Positions 38,762 through 47,574 of a stretch of 64,000 nucleotides of DNA are shown here, piece by piece. The stretch's first letter is position 1, and every line of letters starts with the position of its first letter. Location of the stretch: assembly GCF_028682175.1 (NCBI RefSeq), contig NZ_JANHKS010000019.1:36971-100970 (forward strand). The letters are read 5' to 3'. The notes beneath the pieces were generated by a model. It was not told the DNA's origin. It saw only the letters and a list, made by a program, of their open reading frames with translations, and made no database searches. The position numbers and the translations under genes are program-made. This DNA comes from Pseudomonas putida (lineage in GTDB: Bacteria; Pseudomonadota; Gammaproteobacteria; Pseudomonadales; Pseudomonadaceae).

Positions 38762-39973
38762 TCAGCCCTTGGCGCGGGCTTCGGCGAGGAGTTGCTGGAT
38801 CACCTGCTCCTGGGTGTCGTAGCCGCCTTCGCCGAAGTGGGTGTAGCGGATCTGGCCCTGGGCATCGATGATGTAGTGCGCAGGCCAGTACTGATTGCCG
38901 AATGCGCGCCAGATGGCGTAGTCATTGTCGATGGCAATCGGGTAATTCAGGCCCAGCTTGGCGACGTTCTTGCGCACGTTGTCCACCACCCGCTCGTAAG
39001 GGTATTCAGGGGTGTGGACGCCGATCACCACCAGGCCGTCCTTCTCGTACTTCTTCGCCCACTCGTTCACATAGGGAATGCTGTGCTGGCAGTTGATGCA
39101 GTCGAAGGTCCAGAAATCCACCAGCACCACCTTGCCCCGCAGCGACTCCTTGCTCAGCGCTGGCGAGTTCAGCCATTGCACGGCACCGGACAGCGACGGC
39201 ATTTCACCCTTGGCGCTGACATCAGGTGCCGAGGCTGCCTTGACGCTGCTGATCAGGTAATCGATGACCTTCGGCACGCCGCTCAGCAGGCCCTGCTCCA
39301 CCGCCGCCGCGCCCTGGGATGAGGTGCCAGCCAGCAATTGATTCTGCGAACCGCTGGCAATGGTCACCGCCACCACCAGCGCCGCAAGGCCCGCCCCGCG
39401 ACGCAACCAAGAAGTGACCGGCAGCGACAGTTTCATCTTCGCCACCAGGCCGCGCCCGGCGAAGATCAGCGCCCCCAGCGACACCGCGCTGCCCAGGCCA
39501 TAGGCCAACAACAGCAGGCTGGTCTGTGCGCTCGGGCCTTGCAGCATGGCGCCGGTCAGGATGATCCCCAGGATCGGCCCGGCGCAGGGCGCCCACAACA
39601 GCCCGGTGGCCACGCCGATCAGCAACGAGGCCGAAGGGCCGGACAGCCGGCGGGTGGCCGGGTCCAGGCGATTGCCCAGTGTCACCAGGGGCCAGGTCAG
39701 CCAGTGACCGATCCTGGCCGACAACAGCGACAGTGCGAACAGCACCAGGATCACCAGCGCCACCTGCCGGCCGATGCCGTTGGCGGTCACTACCCAATCA
39801 CTGCTCACCACCGCAAGGCTTGAAACCAGGGCGAAGGTCAGGCTCAGGCCGAGCAGCGTCAGCAGCACCGAGGACACCGAGCGGTCGGCGCGGGCGAACA
39901 GAAACGGCACCACGGGGAGGATGCAGGGGCTGAGAACGGTGACGATCCCGCCCAGGAATGCGATGAGCAACAT
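38762..39973 (-). CDS. dipZ: DipZ-like thiol:disulfide interchange protein (CcdA domain + thioredoxin domain)
   Basis: A 403-residue membrane protein. Residues 1 to about 220 form a CcdA-type transporter domain (GGIVTVLSPCILPVVPFLFA and GLLWAPCAGPILGII, one cysteine in each of two helices), passing electrons across the membrane. The rest is a periplasmic thioredoxin-like domain with FWTFDCINCQHSIPYVNEW (CxxC). It would feed reducing power to periplasmic proteins. I start at ATG 39973; the frame upstream of it covers the DUF2790 region in the wrong frame. It lies 17 bases after the DUF2790 stop and is probably co-transcribed with it. Confidence 0.9.
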   Translation of the reverse strand: MLLIAFLGGIVTVLSPCILPVVPFLFARADRSVSSVLLTLLGLSLTFALVSSLAVVSSDWVVTANGIGRQVALVILVLFALSLLSARIGHWLTWPLVTLGNRLDPATRRLSGPSASLLIGVATGLLWAPCAGPILGIILTGAMLQGPSAQTSLLLLAYGLGSAVSLGALIFAGRGLVAKMKLSLPVTSWLRRGAGLAALVVAVTIASGSQNQLLAGTSSQGAAAVEQGLLSGVPKVIDYLISSVKAASAPDVSAKGEMPSLSGAVQWLNSPALSKESLRGKVVLVDFWTFDCINCQHSIPYVNEWAKKYEKDGLVVIGVHTPEYPYERVVDNVRKNVAKLGLNYPIAIDNDYAIWRAFGNQYWPAHYIIDAQGQIRYTHFGEGGYDTQEQVIQQLLAEARAKG

Positions 39974-39990
39974 AGGGAGTACCTGCCTGA

Positions 39991-40251
39991 TCAGTTGTCG
40001 TGGCAGCCGCCGGAGAAGCTCTTGTAGTCGAGCACGTGGGTCTGGTTCATCGAATCCAGGTAGGTCAGTTGCGAGGTGACGACGCCGCAGACCGGGGTGG
40101 TGCCTTCGTGGGAGGAGATGACTTTCTGGATGTCCAGGTGGTCGCCGTATTTGTAGGCCTGTGGTTTGGCCAGGTCCTGGGCCTGGGCAGACAGGGCGCC
40201 CAGGCTCAGGGCGGCGAACAGGGTGGCGATTGAGAGGTTTTTCCAGTTCAT
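39991..40251 (-). CDS. DUF2790 family periplasmic protein
   Basis: An 86-residue exported protein of the DUF2790 family, largely confined to Pseudomonas. The signal peptide (MNWKNLSIATLFAALSLGAL, cleaved after SAQA) is followed by YKYGDHLDIQKVI and the patterns PVCGVV and GGCHDN, giving two cysteines that could form a disulfide. The function is unknown. Its position ahead of the DipZ-like gene suggests it may be a redox client or be induced with it. Confidence 0.9.
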   Translation of the reverse strand: MNWKNLSIATLFAALSLGALSAQAQDLAKPQAYKYGDHLDIQKVISSHEGTTPVCGVVTSQLTYLDSMNQTHVLDYKSFSGGCHDN

Positions 40252-40427
40252 GGCGATCTCCAGAGGTTTTCAGTGTGTTCAAGGTTGTGTGTTTCGTTGG
40301 AGCCCATTGAACGGTCTGGAGGTATCGCGGATGTGTCGGGGGGGCGGGGCTATTTCATCGGTAAGTGTCTGTGGGGGGTGTGGATACAGTGAGATACAAA
40401 TCCTGGGGATCGGTGGATGATCGTTCC

Positions 40428-40797
40428 CCGCTAAATGATCGTTCCCACGCTCCGCGTGGTAACGGCTCGTTTGACGCTCCGCGTCTTTGGGCGACGCCGT
40501 TATTGTGTGTATATCCGTTATGGCGGTGGTTGGGCTTTAGGGTTTCGCCCCTTACGGGCGACTGACTTTCCTTACGGGGAAAGTAAGCAAAGCCATTGCG
40601 ACAGGCTGGGGCCCTTCGGGCTTCCCTCGCTCCGGCGCCGCTCCGGGGGCACGCCGTGATGGGCCGTCCCTGGCCCGCACGGCTTTCGCGGCATCCCTGC
40701 CGCTCATCCCCCTCCACGACACCTGCGCTCGGCCTGGCGCCTTAACGTCGCGTTCGGCGGCGCCTGCACCACCGCGTATGAAGATCAAAATCAAAAA
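40428..40797 (+). repeat. Dispersed ~370-bp repeat, copy C (full length)
   Basis: Begins with the hairpin region GTTCCCACGCTCCGCGTGG, includes TACGGGCGACTGACTTTCC and GGCCTGGCGCCTTAACGTCG, and ends in GATCAAAATCAAAAACAC. Highly similar to copy D over the whole length. A REP doublet follows about ten bases later. Confidence 0.9.
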
Positions 40798-40809
40798 CAC
40801 ACCACCATC

Positions 40810-40880
40810 CCGTAGCAGTCCGGCTTGCCGGCGTCAGCGCCCTCAAAATCGCCCCCGCCGGCAAGCCGTGCTGCTACGGG
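40810..40880. repeat. REP inverted pair (family A) after dispersed repeat C
   Basis: CCGTAGCAGTCCGGCTTGCC faces GCCGGCAAGCCGTGCTGCTA. The same doublet follows copy D, and one follows the same end of the inverted pair A/B. Confidence 0.88.
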
Positions 40881-40893
40881 TCGGTGCTCGCAT

Positions 40894-41545
40894 CTGTAGG
40901 AGCGCGCTTGCCCGCGATGGCGTCTTCAAGATCGCCGACGCCGGCAAGCCGGACTGCTACGTGCGGGTTGACTCAACCCTGTAGGAGTGAGCTTGCTCGC
41001 GATGGCGCCCTCGAGATCGCCCCCGCCGGCAAGCCGTGCTGCTACGGATCGGTGTTCGCATCTGTAGGAGCGCGCTTGCCCGCGATGGCGGCCTCACGAT
41101 CGCCCCCGCCGGCAAGCCATGCTGCTACGGGTCGGTGCTCGCATCTGTAGGAGCGCGCTTGCCCGCGACGGCGCCCTCAAAATCGCCCCCGCCGGCAAGC
41201 CGGACTGCTACGGGCGGGTTGACTCAACCCTGCAGGAGTGAGCTTGCCCGCGATGGCGCCCTCGAGATCGCCCCCGCCGGCAAGCCGTGCTGCTACGGGT
41301 CGGTGTTCGCATCTGTAGGAGCGCGCTTGCCCGCGATGGCGTCTTCAAAATCGCCGACGCCGGCAAGCCGTGCTGCTACGTGCGGGTTGACTCAACCCTG
41401 TAGGAGTGAGCTTGCTCGCGATGGCGCACTCGAGATCGCCCCCGCCGGCAAGCCGTGCTGGTACGGGTCGGTGTTCGCATCTGTAGGAGCGCGCTTGCCC
41501 GCGACGGCGTCTTCAAGATCGCCCGCATCAGCAAGCCGTGCTGCC
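40894..41545. repeat. Tandem array of eight chimeric REP units (83/85-bp period)
   Basis: Units begin at 40894, 40979, 41062, 41145, 41230, 41313, 41398 and 41481. Each starts with a family B half-site (CTGTAGGAGCGCGCTTGCCC or the TGAGCTTGCTCGC form) and ends with an inverted family A half-site (GCCGGCAAGCCGTGCTGCTA). Two linker types alternate (GTTGACTCAACCC and GTCGGTGTTCGCAT), giving a 168-bp higher-order period over much of the array. Confidence 0.92.
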
Positions 41546-41688
41546 GTAGACATAAATTCCTGACCCACCTCCAATCCAATCCAGAGCATCTAAACTCCTC
41601 TCACGCACAATCGTCATACGCCACGGGCATCTGGTGAGTAATATCGCTGCAGCCACGGTCTCAGGACAGCATCCTTTAGGTCTGCTCG

Positions 41689-43368
41689 ATGAACGACAAG
41701 TACACACCCCACAATTGGGCACCCCACGAGCGGCCGACGATTCCCGGGTCGCCGTCTACGCCTTTGCATTCCACGCCCAAGCGCTGGGCGTTTGCGATTG
41801 TCGGGGTGATCGTTGCCCTCACCGGCGGCCTGGGGAATGCGCTGGTGGTTGCCAACCTGCAATACCTGCAAGGCGCGCTGGGTGCGACCCAGGCTGAGAT
41901 CGCCTGGCTGCCTGCCGCCTATGTGATGACCAACGTCTCGATCAACCTGCTGCTGGTGAAGTTTCGCCAGCAGTTCGGCCTGCGGGCGTTTACCGAAGTG
42001 TTCCTGGTGCTCTACGCACTGGTGACCTTCGCCCATCTGTTCGTCAACGACATCGAATCGGCCATCGCCGTGCGCGCCGCCCACGGCATGGTCGGCGCGG
42101 CGCTCAGCTCCCTGGGCCTTTACTACATGATCCAGGCCTTCCCGCAGAAGTGGCGCATGAAAGCGCTGGTGCTGGGCCTGGGCACGGCACAGCTGGCCAC
42201 ACCGCTGGCGCGGCTGGTGTCCGAAGACCTGCTGCAGATCGCCGAATGGCGCGGGTTGTACCTGTTCGAGCTGGGAATGTGCCTGCTGTCCCTGGGCTGC
42301 GTGTTGATCCTCAAGCTGCCGCCAGGTGATCGCTTCAAGGCTTTTGAAAAGCTCGACTTCCTGACCTTCATCCTACTCGCCACCGGCTTCGCTGCCCTGT
42401 GCGCGGCGCTGTCGCTGGGGCGCATCGAATGGTGGCTGGAGGAGCCGTGGATCGGCGTGGCCCTGGCCTCCTCCATCGCCTTGATCGTGATAGGCATCTG
42501 TATCGAGCACAACCGCACTCGCCCCTTGCTGATCACCCGCTGGCTGGGCAGCGGGCGGATGATCCGCTTCGCCATGGGCGTGTTGCTCACGCGCATCGTG
42601 CTGTCGGAGCAGGCCACCGGCGCCGTGGGTTTTCTGCAGGGCATGAATCAGGGCACAGAACAGTTGCACACCCTGTATTTCTTCATGCTGCTGGGCAGTG
42701 TCGCGGGGCTGGTGGTCAGTGCGATGACGATTCACCCGCAGCACCTGTTCAAGCCGCTCATCATCTCCCTGGCGCTGATGGCCACAGGTTCGATCATGGA
42801 CAGCTTCTCCACCAGCCTGACCCGTGGCCCGCAGATGTATTTCAGCCAGTTCCTGCTGGCGTTCGGTGGAACCTTCTTTCTCGGGCCGACGCTGGTGCTG
42901 GGCATGAGCGGCGTGTTGAGCAACCCGCGCAACATGGTCAGTTTCTCGGTGCTGTTCGGGATCGCGCAGAACGTCGGCAGCCTGATCGGCTCGGCGTTGC
43001 TGGGCACCTTTCAGGTCTGGCGCGAGAAGTTTCATTCGGCGCACATCGTCGAGCACGTGACCCTGCTCGACCCGCAGGTGCAGGCGCGCTTGCAGAGTTC
43101 CAGCGCCTCGTACCTCTCGGCCATCGCCGACCCTTCGGCGCGCACCAACCAGGGCATTCGCGCCCTGGCCACCGCCGCGACCCGGGAGGCCAATACCCTG
43201 GCCTATAACGATGTGTTCATGCTGATCGCCCTGATCGCGATCCTGACCATGATCTGGATCACCAGCCGCGCGACCTGGCTGTGGATCACCACCGAACCGG
43301 TCGCGCCGTTCACGCCATCCCCTTCGACACCCTCTTCCGTTCAACCCAGCGGCGTACAACCTTCATGA
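41689..43368 (+). CDS. MFS transporter, DHA2-like (EmrB-type) exporter
   Basis: A 559-residue transporter with about fourteen helices, of the drug:H+ antiporter-2 class. The N-terminal region is Pro/His-rich and hydrophilic (NWAPHERPTIPGSP), followed by FAIVGVIVALTGGLGNAL. The motif region around NDIESAIAVRAAHGMVGAA and the two-fold helix arrangement fit the family. Between helices 13 and 14 is a long polar loop (residues about 435-505). The stop overlaps the HlyD-type adaptor gene (ATGA), so the two form an EmrAB-like pump. Substrate unknown. The repeat array lies directly upstream. Confidence 0.88.
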   Translation: MNDKYTPHNWAPHERPTIPGSPSTPLHSTPKRWAFAIVGVIVALTGGLGNALVVANLQYLQGALGATQAEIAWLPAAYVMTNVSINLLLVKFRQQFGLRAFTEVFLVLYALVTFAHLFVNDIESAIAVRAAHGMVGAALSSLGLYYMIQAFPQKWRMKALVLGLGTAQLATPLARLVSEDLLQIAEWRGLYLFELGMCLLSLGCVLILKLPPGDRFKAFEKLDFLTFILLATGFAALCAALSLGRIEWWLEEPWIGVALASSIALIVIGICIEHNRTRPLLITRWLGSGRMIRFAMGVLLTRIVLSEQATGAVGFLQGMNQGTEQLHTLYFFMLLGSVAGLVVSAMTIHPQHLFKPLIISLALMATGSIMDSFSTSLTRGPQMYFSQFLLAFGGTFFLGPTLVLGMSGVLSNPRNMVSFSVLFGIAQNVGSLIGSALLGTFQVWREKFHSAHIVEHVTLLDPQVQARLQSSSASYLSAIADPSARTNQGIRALATAATREANTLAYNDVFMLIALIAILTMIWITSRATWLWITTEPVAPFTPSPSTPSSVQPSGVQPS

Positions 43369-44573
43369 CAGAACCGAGCAAGCCTTCCGGCACCCCACCG
43401 CCCACCCAGGCCGCCCCGGCACCTTCGGCAAGCCCCGCCCCGGCACCGGCAGCGATGCCCGCCACCAGCCAGCCGCGTTCGGCGAAGATTCGCCTGGTGT
43501 CGTCGATCCTGTTCGGCGGTGTCGCGCTGGCCGGGGTGCTGGTGGTGCTGTACGCCTGGCAACTGCCGCCGTTCAGCAGCCCCATCGAAAGCACCGAAAA
43601 CGCCCAGGTACGCGGGCAGACCACGATCATCGGGCCGCAGCTGAGCGGCTACGTGTATGAAGTGCCGGTGCAGGATTTCCAGTGGGTCAAAACAGGCGAT
43701 CTGCTGGTGCGCATCGATGACCGCATCTACCAGCAGCATCTGGATCAGGGCCTCGCGCAATTGGGCATTCAGAAAGCCGCGCTGGACAACAACCTGCAAC
43801 AGCGGCGCAGTGCTGAAGCGACCATCGTCCAACGCCAGGCAACGGTCGCCAACGCCCAAGCCCAGAGCGAGAAGGCCGCCGCGGACCTGCGCCGCAGCAC
43901 GGCACTGGTGACCGATGGCTCGATCTCGAAAAGCGAACTGGACGTGACCCGCGCCGCCGATGCCCAGGCCCGTGCCGCCCTGGCCGAGGCCAAGGCCACG
44001 CTGGAAATCGCCCGTCAGGATTTGCAGACGGTGATCGTCAACCGCGGCTCCCTCGAAGCCTCGGTGCAGAACGCCGAAGCCTCCATCGAGCTGGCGCGTA
44101 TCGACTTGAGTAACACCCGCATCACGGCGCCTCGAGACGGCCAGCTCGGCCAGATCGGCACCCGCCTGGGCGCCTACGTGAACTCTGGCGCGCAACTGAT
44201 GGCGCTGGTGCCAAAACCGCGCTGGATCATCGCCAACATGAAGGAAACCCAGATGGCCAATGTGCGCCTGGGACAGCCGGTAACCTTCACCGTCGATGCC
44301 CTGGAAAACCGCAAGATGCGCGGACGGGTGCAGCGGATCTCGCCAGCGGCGGGTTCAGAGTTCAGCCTGTTGCCGGCGGACAACGCCACGGGCAACTTCG
44401 TGAAGATTGCCCAGCGGATCCCGGTGCGGATCACCGTGGATGACGATCAGGACGGCGTAGAGCGCCTGCGCCCGGGGATGTCAGTGGTGGTGAGTATCGA
44501 CACCAGCCAGGACGGCCCGGTGCCGCCGGATCCTGTCGACGGCTCGGTGGATACCCAGCACTACCAGCACTAA
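43365..44573 (+). CDS. HlyD/EmrA-family periplasmic adaptor protein
   Basis: A 402-residue membrane-fusion protein. A Pro/Ala-rich cytoplasmic tail (residues 1-40) precedes one membrane helix (VSSILFGGVALAGVLVVLYA). Then come a biotinyl/lipoyl-like strand (GPQLSGYVYEVPVQDFQWVK), a long alpha-hairpin coiled coil (about residues 120-245), and the second half-lipoyl and barrel (TRITAPRDGQLGQIGTRLG). It would link the MFS pump to an outer-membrane channel. No outer-membrane factor gene follows, so the pump must borrow one. The start overlaps the MFS stop. Confidence 0.92.
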   Translation: MTEPSKPSGTPPPTQAAPAPSASPAPAPAAMPATSQPRSAKIRLVSSILFGGVALAGVLVVLYAWQLPPFSSPIESTENAQVRGQTTIIGPQLSGYVYEVPVQDFQWVKTGDLLVRIDDRIYQQHLDQGLAQLGIQKAALDNNLQQRRSAEATIVQRQATVANAQAQSEKAAADLRRSTALVTDGSISKSELDVTRAADAQARAALAEAKATLEIARQDLQTVIVNRGSLEASVQNAEASIELARIDLSNTRITAPRDGQLGQIGTRLGAYVNSGAQLMALVPKPRWIIANMKETQMANVRLGQPVTFTVDALENRKMRGRVQRISPAAGSEFSLLPADNATGNFVKIAQRIPVRITVDDDQDGVERLRPGMSVVVSIDTSQDGPVPPDPVDGSVDTQHYQH

Positions 44574-44725
44574 GGGGTCGCCCGTTCATCGGCTCGACAA
44601 GGAACCTGCCAGCAAAAACCACGGTCACCTGCCGGGAGGGCAACTACACTGCCCTTCCTCCCTTGGCGGCCCGACTGCCTCACGCCTGGTTTGCCATCTC
44701 CCTCGATCAGACAGGATGACGCGCC

Positions 44726-45082
44726 ATGAAAACCCCAGGTCCGGATCACCCCATCACCATCGCCCCGCTCAGAGGCCGGGTCACCGTGCAATTCAAGGGC
44801 GTGCGTGTCGCGCAAAGCGACAAGGCGCTGGAATTGAAGGAAGCACAGTACCCGGCGGTCATCTATGTGCCCCGTTCGGATATTTCCATGGAACATTACG
44901 AAATAACCGACCATCGAACACATTGCCCCTACAAAGGGGATGCCAGCTATTTCAGCCTCAAGGCCAATGGCGAGTCCGCTGAAAATGCCGTCTGGAGCTA
45001 TGAGCAGCCCTTCCCTGCGGTCAAGGAGATCGCCGGGCACGTCGCGTTCTATCCAGACAAGGTGACGATCGAAGTCCACTGA
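44726..45082 (+). CDS. DUF427 family protein
   Basis: A 118-residue protein of the DUF427 family. It shows the family patterns VRVAQSDKALELKE, YPAVIYVPRSDI, THCPYKGDASYFS and VAFYPDKVTIEV. The fold is a small beta-barrel and the biochemical function is unknown. It stands 152 bases after the efflux adaptor and 50 bases before the ergothioneine gene, reading in the same direction, so it may be co-transcribed with the latter. Confidence 0.9.
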   Translation: MKTPGPDHPITIAPLRGRVTVQFKGVRVAQSDKALELKEAQYPAVIYVPRSDISMEHYEITDHRTHCPYKGDASYFSLKANGESAENAVWSYEQPFPAVKEIAGHVAFYPDKVTIEVH

Positions 45083-45131
45083 TGCTCAAACCGGCGCAGC
45101 AATGCGCAGGCAAACACCGGAGAAAGCCCCG

Positions 45132-47279
45132 ATGACGCGCCACTCCCGTCAGCTACGTGAAACACCTGCCGCCACTGCACTGTACAAGCGTTATCAGAGC
45201 GTTCGCAGCCGTACCGAACAACTGGTCGCACCGCTGAGCCCCGAAGACATGGTGGTGCAATCGATGCCCGACGCCAGCCCCGCCAAATGGCACATGGCGC
45301 ACACCACCTGGTTCTTCGAGACCTTCCTGCTGGCTCCGAACATCCCCGACTACACGCCGTTCGATCCCGCCTTCTGTTACCTCTTCAACTCCTATTACGA
45401 AGCCGTCGGCCCACGCCATCCGCGCCCGCAACGGGGTCTGATGACCCGCCCCGGTGTCGATCAGGTGCGCGCCTACCGCGCCCATGTCGACGAACAGATG
45501 GCCCGGCTTTTTGCCGGCAGCCTTTCGACCCAAACCTGCAGCCTGATCGAACTGGGCCTGGCCCATGAAGAGCAGCATCAGGAACTGCTGCTGATGGACA
45601 TCCTGCACCTGTTCAGCCTGTCCTCGCTCAAGCCCGCCTATGATCCGCGCTGGCCCAAGGATACCTCCGGCCGCCGCGGGCGTTTCAAGCCGCTCAACGC
45701 CGGCCTCACGCAGATCGGCCATGGCGGCGAGGGTTTTGCCTTCGATAACGAAGGCCCGCGCCACACCACCTACCTGCAGGCGTTCGAGATCAGCGACCGG
45801 CTTGTCACCAACGGCCAGTGGCTGAGTTTCATCGCCGATGGCGGCTATCACACCGCTGCATTGTGGCTGTCCGAAGGCTGGACGCTGGTGCAGGAAGCTG
45901 GCTGGAATGCGCCACTGTATTGGCAACATGACGACAACGGCTGGAAACGCATGAGCCTGCGCGGCCTTGAAGCCATCGATCCGAATGCCCCGGTCACCCA
46001 CATCAGTTATTACGAAGCGGCGGCCTTCGCCAACTGGGCCGGCGCACGCCTGCCCACCGAGGCTGAATGGGAAGCCGCCGCCCGGGCAGGCTTGCTCGAA
46101 CAGGTTGACGACGTGGCCTGGCAGTGGACCCAGACCGCCTACAACGCCTACCCCGGCTTCAAGCCTTCGGTGGGTGCGGTGGGCGAGTACAACGGCAAGT
46201 TCATGGTCAACCAGATGGTCTTGCGCGGTGGCGCCAGCGTGACCTCGCCCGAGCATTGCCGAGTGACCTATCGCAATTTCTTCCATGCCGAAAAACGCTG
46301 GATGGTGTCGGGCCTGCGCCTGGCCCGTGATGCGCGCCAGCCCGGTGTGGTCAACCCCCACGACAGCGAATTTGCCCGCGACGTGGTCGCCGGTCTGTCG
46401 GCGCCGGTCAAGACCCTGTCGCCCAAGTATTTCTACGACGCCAAGGGTTCGGACCTGTTCGAGGCCATCTGCGAAACCGCCGAGTACTACCCCACCCGCG
46501 CCGAAACCGGGCTGTTGACGGATGTCGTCGGGCAGATTGCCGCGACCATCCCCGAAGGTGCCGCACTGGTGGAGTTCGGCAGTGGGGCCAGCGAGAAAAC
46601 CCGTCTGCTACTCGACGCCGCGCCGCACATCGCGGTGTATGTGCCGATCGACATCAGTGCCACGGCGTTGAACAAGGCGGCCAAGGCCTTGCGCCAGCGT
46701 TATCCATCGCTCGTGGTGGCGCCCCAGGTGGATGATTTTACCCGTGTGCTGACCTTGCCCAAGGAAGCGAACGGCCACACTCGCGTCGGATTTTTCCCCG
46801 GGTCCACCATCGGCAATTTCACCCATGAACAGGCCGTGGAGTTTCTGCACTCGGCCCACGATGTACTGGGCAGGAACGCGCATTTCATCGTCGGCGTGGA
46901 CATGGTCAAGGACGAGCACACGCTGGTGGCGGCCTATGACGATGCCGAAGGTGTGACGGCACGCTTCAACAAGAATCTGCTGACGCGGATCAACCGTGAG
47001 CTGGGGGCGAACTTCAACGTCGACGCCTTCCGCCATCTGGCAGCCTGGAATGCCGAGCAGGCGTGCATGGAGATGCATCTGGTCAGCCAGATGGATCAGG
47101 TGGTCGAAGTCGCCGGGCAGCGTTTCCATTTCGCCGCCGGTGAGCGGTTGCACACGGAAAATTCGCACAAGTTTACCGTGCAATCCTTCACCGCCCTTGC
47201 CGCGCAAGCGGGCTGGACCGTGACCGAGCACTGGGTCAGCGACGCGCCAGAGGTGGCGCTGTTCAGCCTGCAGGCCTGA
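45132..47279 (+). CDS. egtB-egtD: EgtB-EgtD fusion: ergothioneine biosynthesis sulfoxide synthase + histidine methyltransferase
   Basis: A 715-residue bifunctional protein. Residues about 10-405 are EgtB-like: a DinB_2 domain with iron-ligand histidines in KWHMAHTTWFFE and AHEEQHQELLLMD, then an FGE-sulfatase domain (GARLPTEAEWEAAARAG, VSGLRLARDA). Residues about 410-715 are EgtD-like: SPKYFYDAKGSDLFEAI, ETAEYYPTRAE, VEFGSGASEKTR and FFPGSTIGNF. EgtD makes hercynine from histidine; EgtB adds a cysteine-derived sulfur. The C-terminus is Methyltransf_33, not the OvoA methyltransferase, so this is not ovothiol synthase. ATG 45132 has GGAG nine bases upstream. No egtE or egtA is adjacent. Confidence 0.9.
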   Translation: MTRHSRQLRETPAATALYKRYQSVRSRTEQLVAPLSPEDMVVQSMPDASPAKWHMAHTTWFFETFLLAPNIPDYTPFDPAFCYLFNSYYEAVGPRHPRPQRGLMTRPGVDQVRAYRAHVDEQMARLFAGSLSTQTCSLIELGLAHEEQHQELLLMDILHLFSLSSLKPAYDPRWPKDTSGRRGRFKPLNAGLTQIGHGGEGFAFDNEGPRHTTYLQAFEISDRLVTNGQWLSFIADGGYHTAALWLSEGWTLVQEAGWNAPLYWQHDDNGWKRMSLRGLEAIDPNAPVTHISYYEAAAFANWAGARLPTEAEWEAAARAGLLEQVDDVAWQWTQTAYNAYPGFKPSVGAVGEYNGKFMVNQMVLRGGASVTSPEHCRVTYRNFFHAEKRWMVSGLRLARDARQPGVVNPHDSEFARDVVAGLSAPVKTLSPKYFYDAKGSDLFEAICETAEYYPTRAETGLLTDVVGQIAATIPEGAALVEFGSGASEKTRLLLDAAPHIAVYVPIDISATALNKAAKALRQRYPSLVVAPQVDDFTRVLTLPKEANGHTRVGFFPGSTIGNFTHEQAVEFLHSAHDVLGRNAHFIVGVDMVKDEHTLVAAYDDAEGVTARFNKNLLTRINRELGANFNVDAFRHLAAWNAEQACMEMHLVSQMDQVVEVAGQRFHFAAGERLHTENSHKFTVQSFTALAAQAGWTVTEHWVSDAPEVALFSLQA

Positions 47280-47283
47280 GCAT

Positions 47284-47375
47284 CTGTGGGAGCGGGCTTG
47301 CCCGCGAAGGCGTCGGGTCGGCCACCACCGATGCGTCCGGGCTGGCGCCTTCGCGGGCGAGCCCGCTCCCACAGG
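47284..47375. repeat. REP inverted pair (family C, TGTGGGAGCGGGCTTGCCCGC type)
   Basis: CTGTGGGAGCGGGCTTGCCC faces its inverted copy (GGGCGAGCCCGCTCCCACAG). It directly follows the EgtB-EgtD stop and could act as a transcript end. This REP type is common in other pseudomonads but occurs only once in this window. Confidence 0.88.
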
Positions 47376-47574
47376 ACCACCCCTGGGTCAGATGCCCGGA
47401 GTTGGCGCTGTGCGCGGATCATAAGGCATCGACAGGCAAAGTTGCCCGCCCACCCTGCAACTATTCGTCATTGTCATATGCAAATTTGCACTGTTAGCAT
47501 CCCTGACGAACTTCATGGAGCGCGGCTGGTTTTTGGCCGCCTGAACGAGAACAAGAAGCAACAGGGAGTCTGCA

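Larger units (their letters stand above)
40252..41688. other. 1.4-kb gene-free repeat region
   Basis: Contains a full copy of the ~370-bp dispersed repeat (40428-40797), a REP doublet (40810-40880), an eight-unit tandem REP array (40894-41545), and about 140 bases of unique sequence that should hold the promoter of the MFS gene. Open frames crossing the array encode repeating RSELARDGA-like peptides that result from the repeats and are not credible genes. Confidence 0.85.

Noticed and set aside
40894..41545. Possible CRISPR array
   Set aside because: The 83-85 bp units have no unique spacers; both halves are REP sequences repeated elsewhere, and there are no cas genes.
41036..41563. 175-residue rightward open frame through the tandem array
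   Set aside because: It encodes a repeating peptide set by the REP units, has no ribosome site and no protein-like composition.
45132..47279. Ovothiol synthase OvoA
   Set aside because: OvoA also has DinB_2, FGE-sulfatase and a methyltransferase, but here the C-terminus has the EgtD patterns SPKYFYDAKGSDLFEAI and FFPGSTIGNF.
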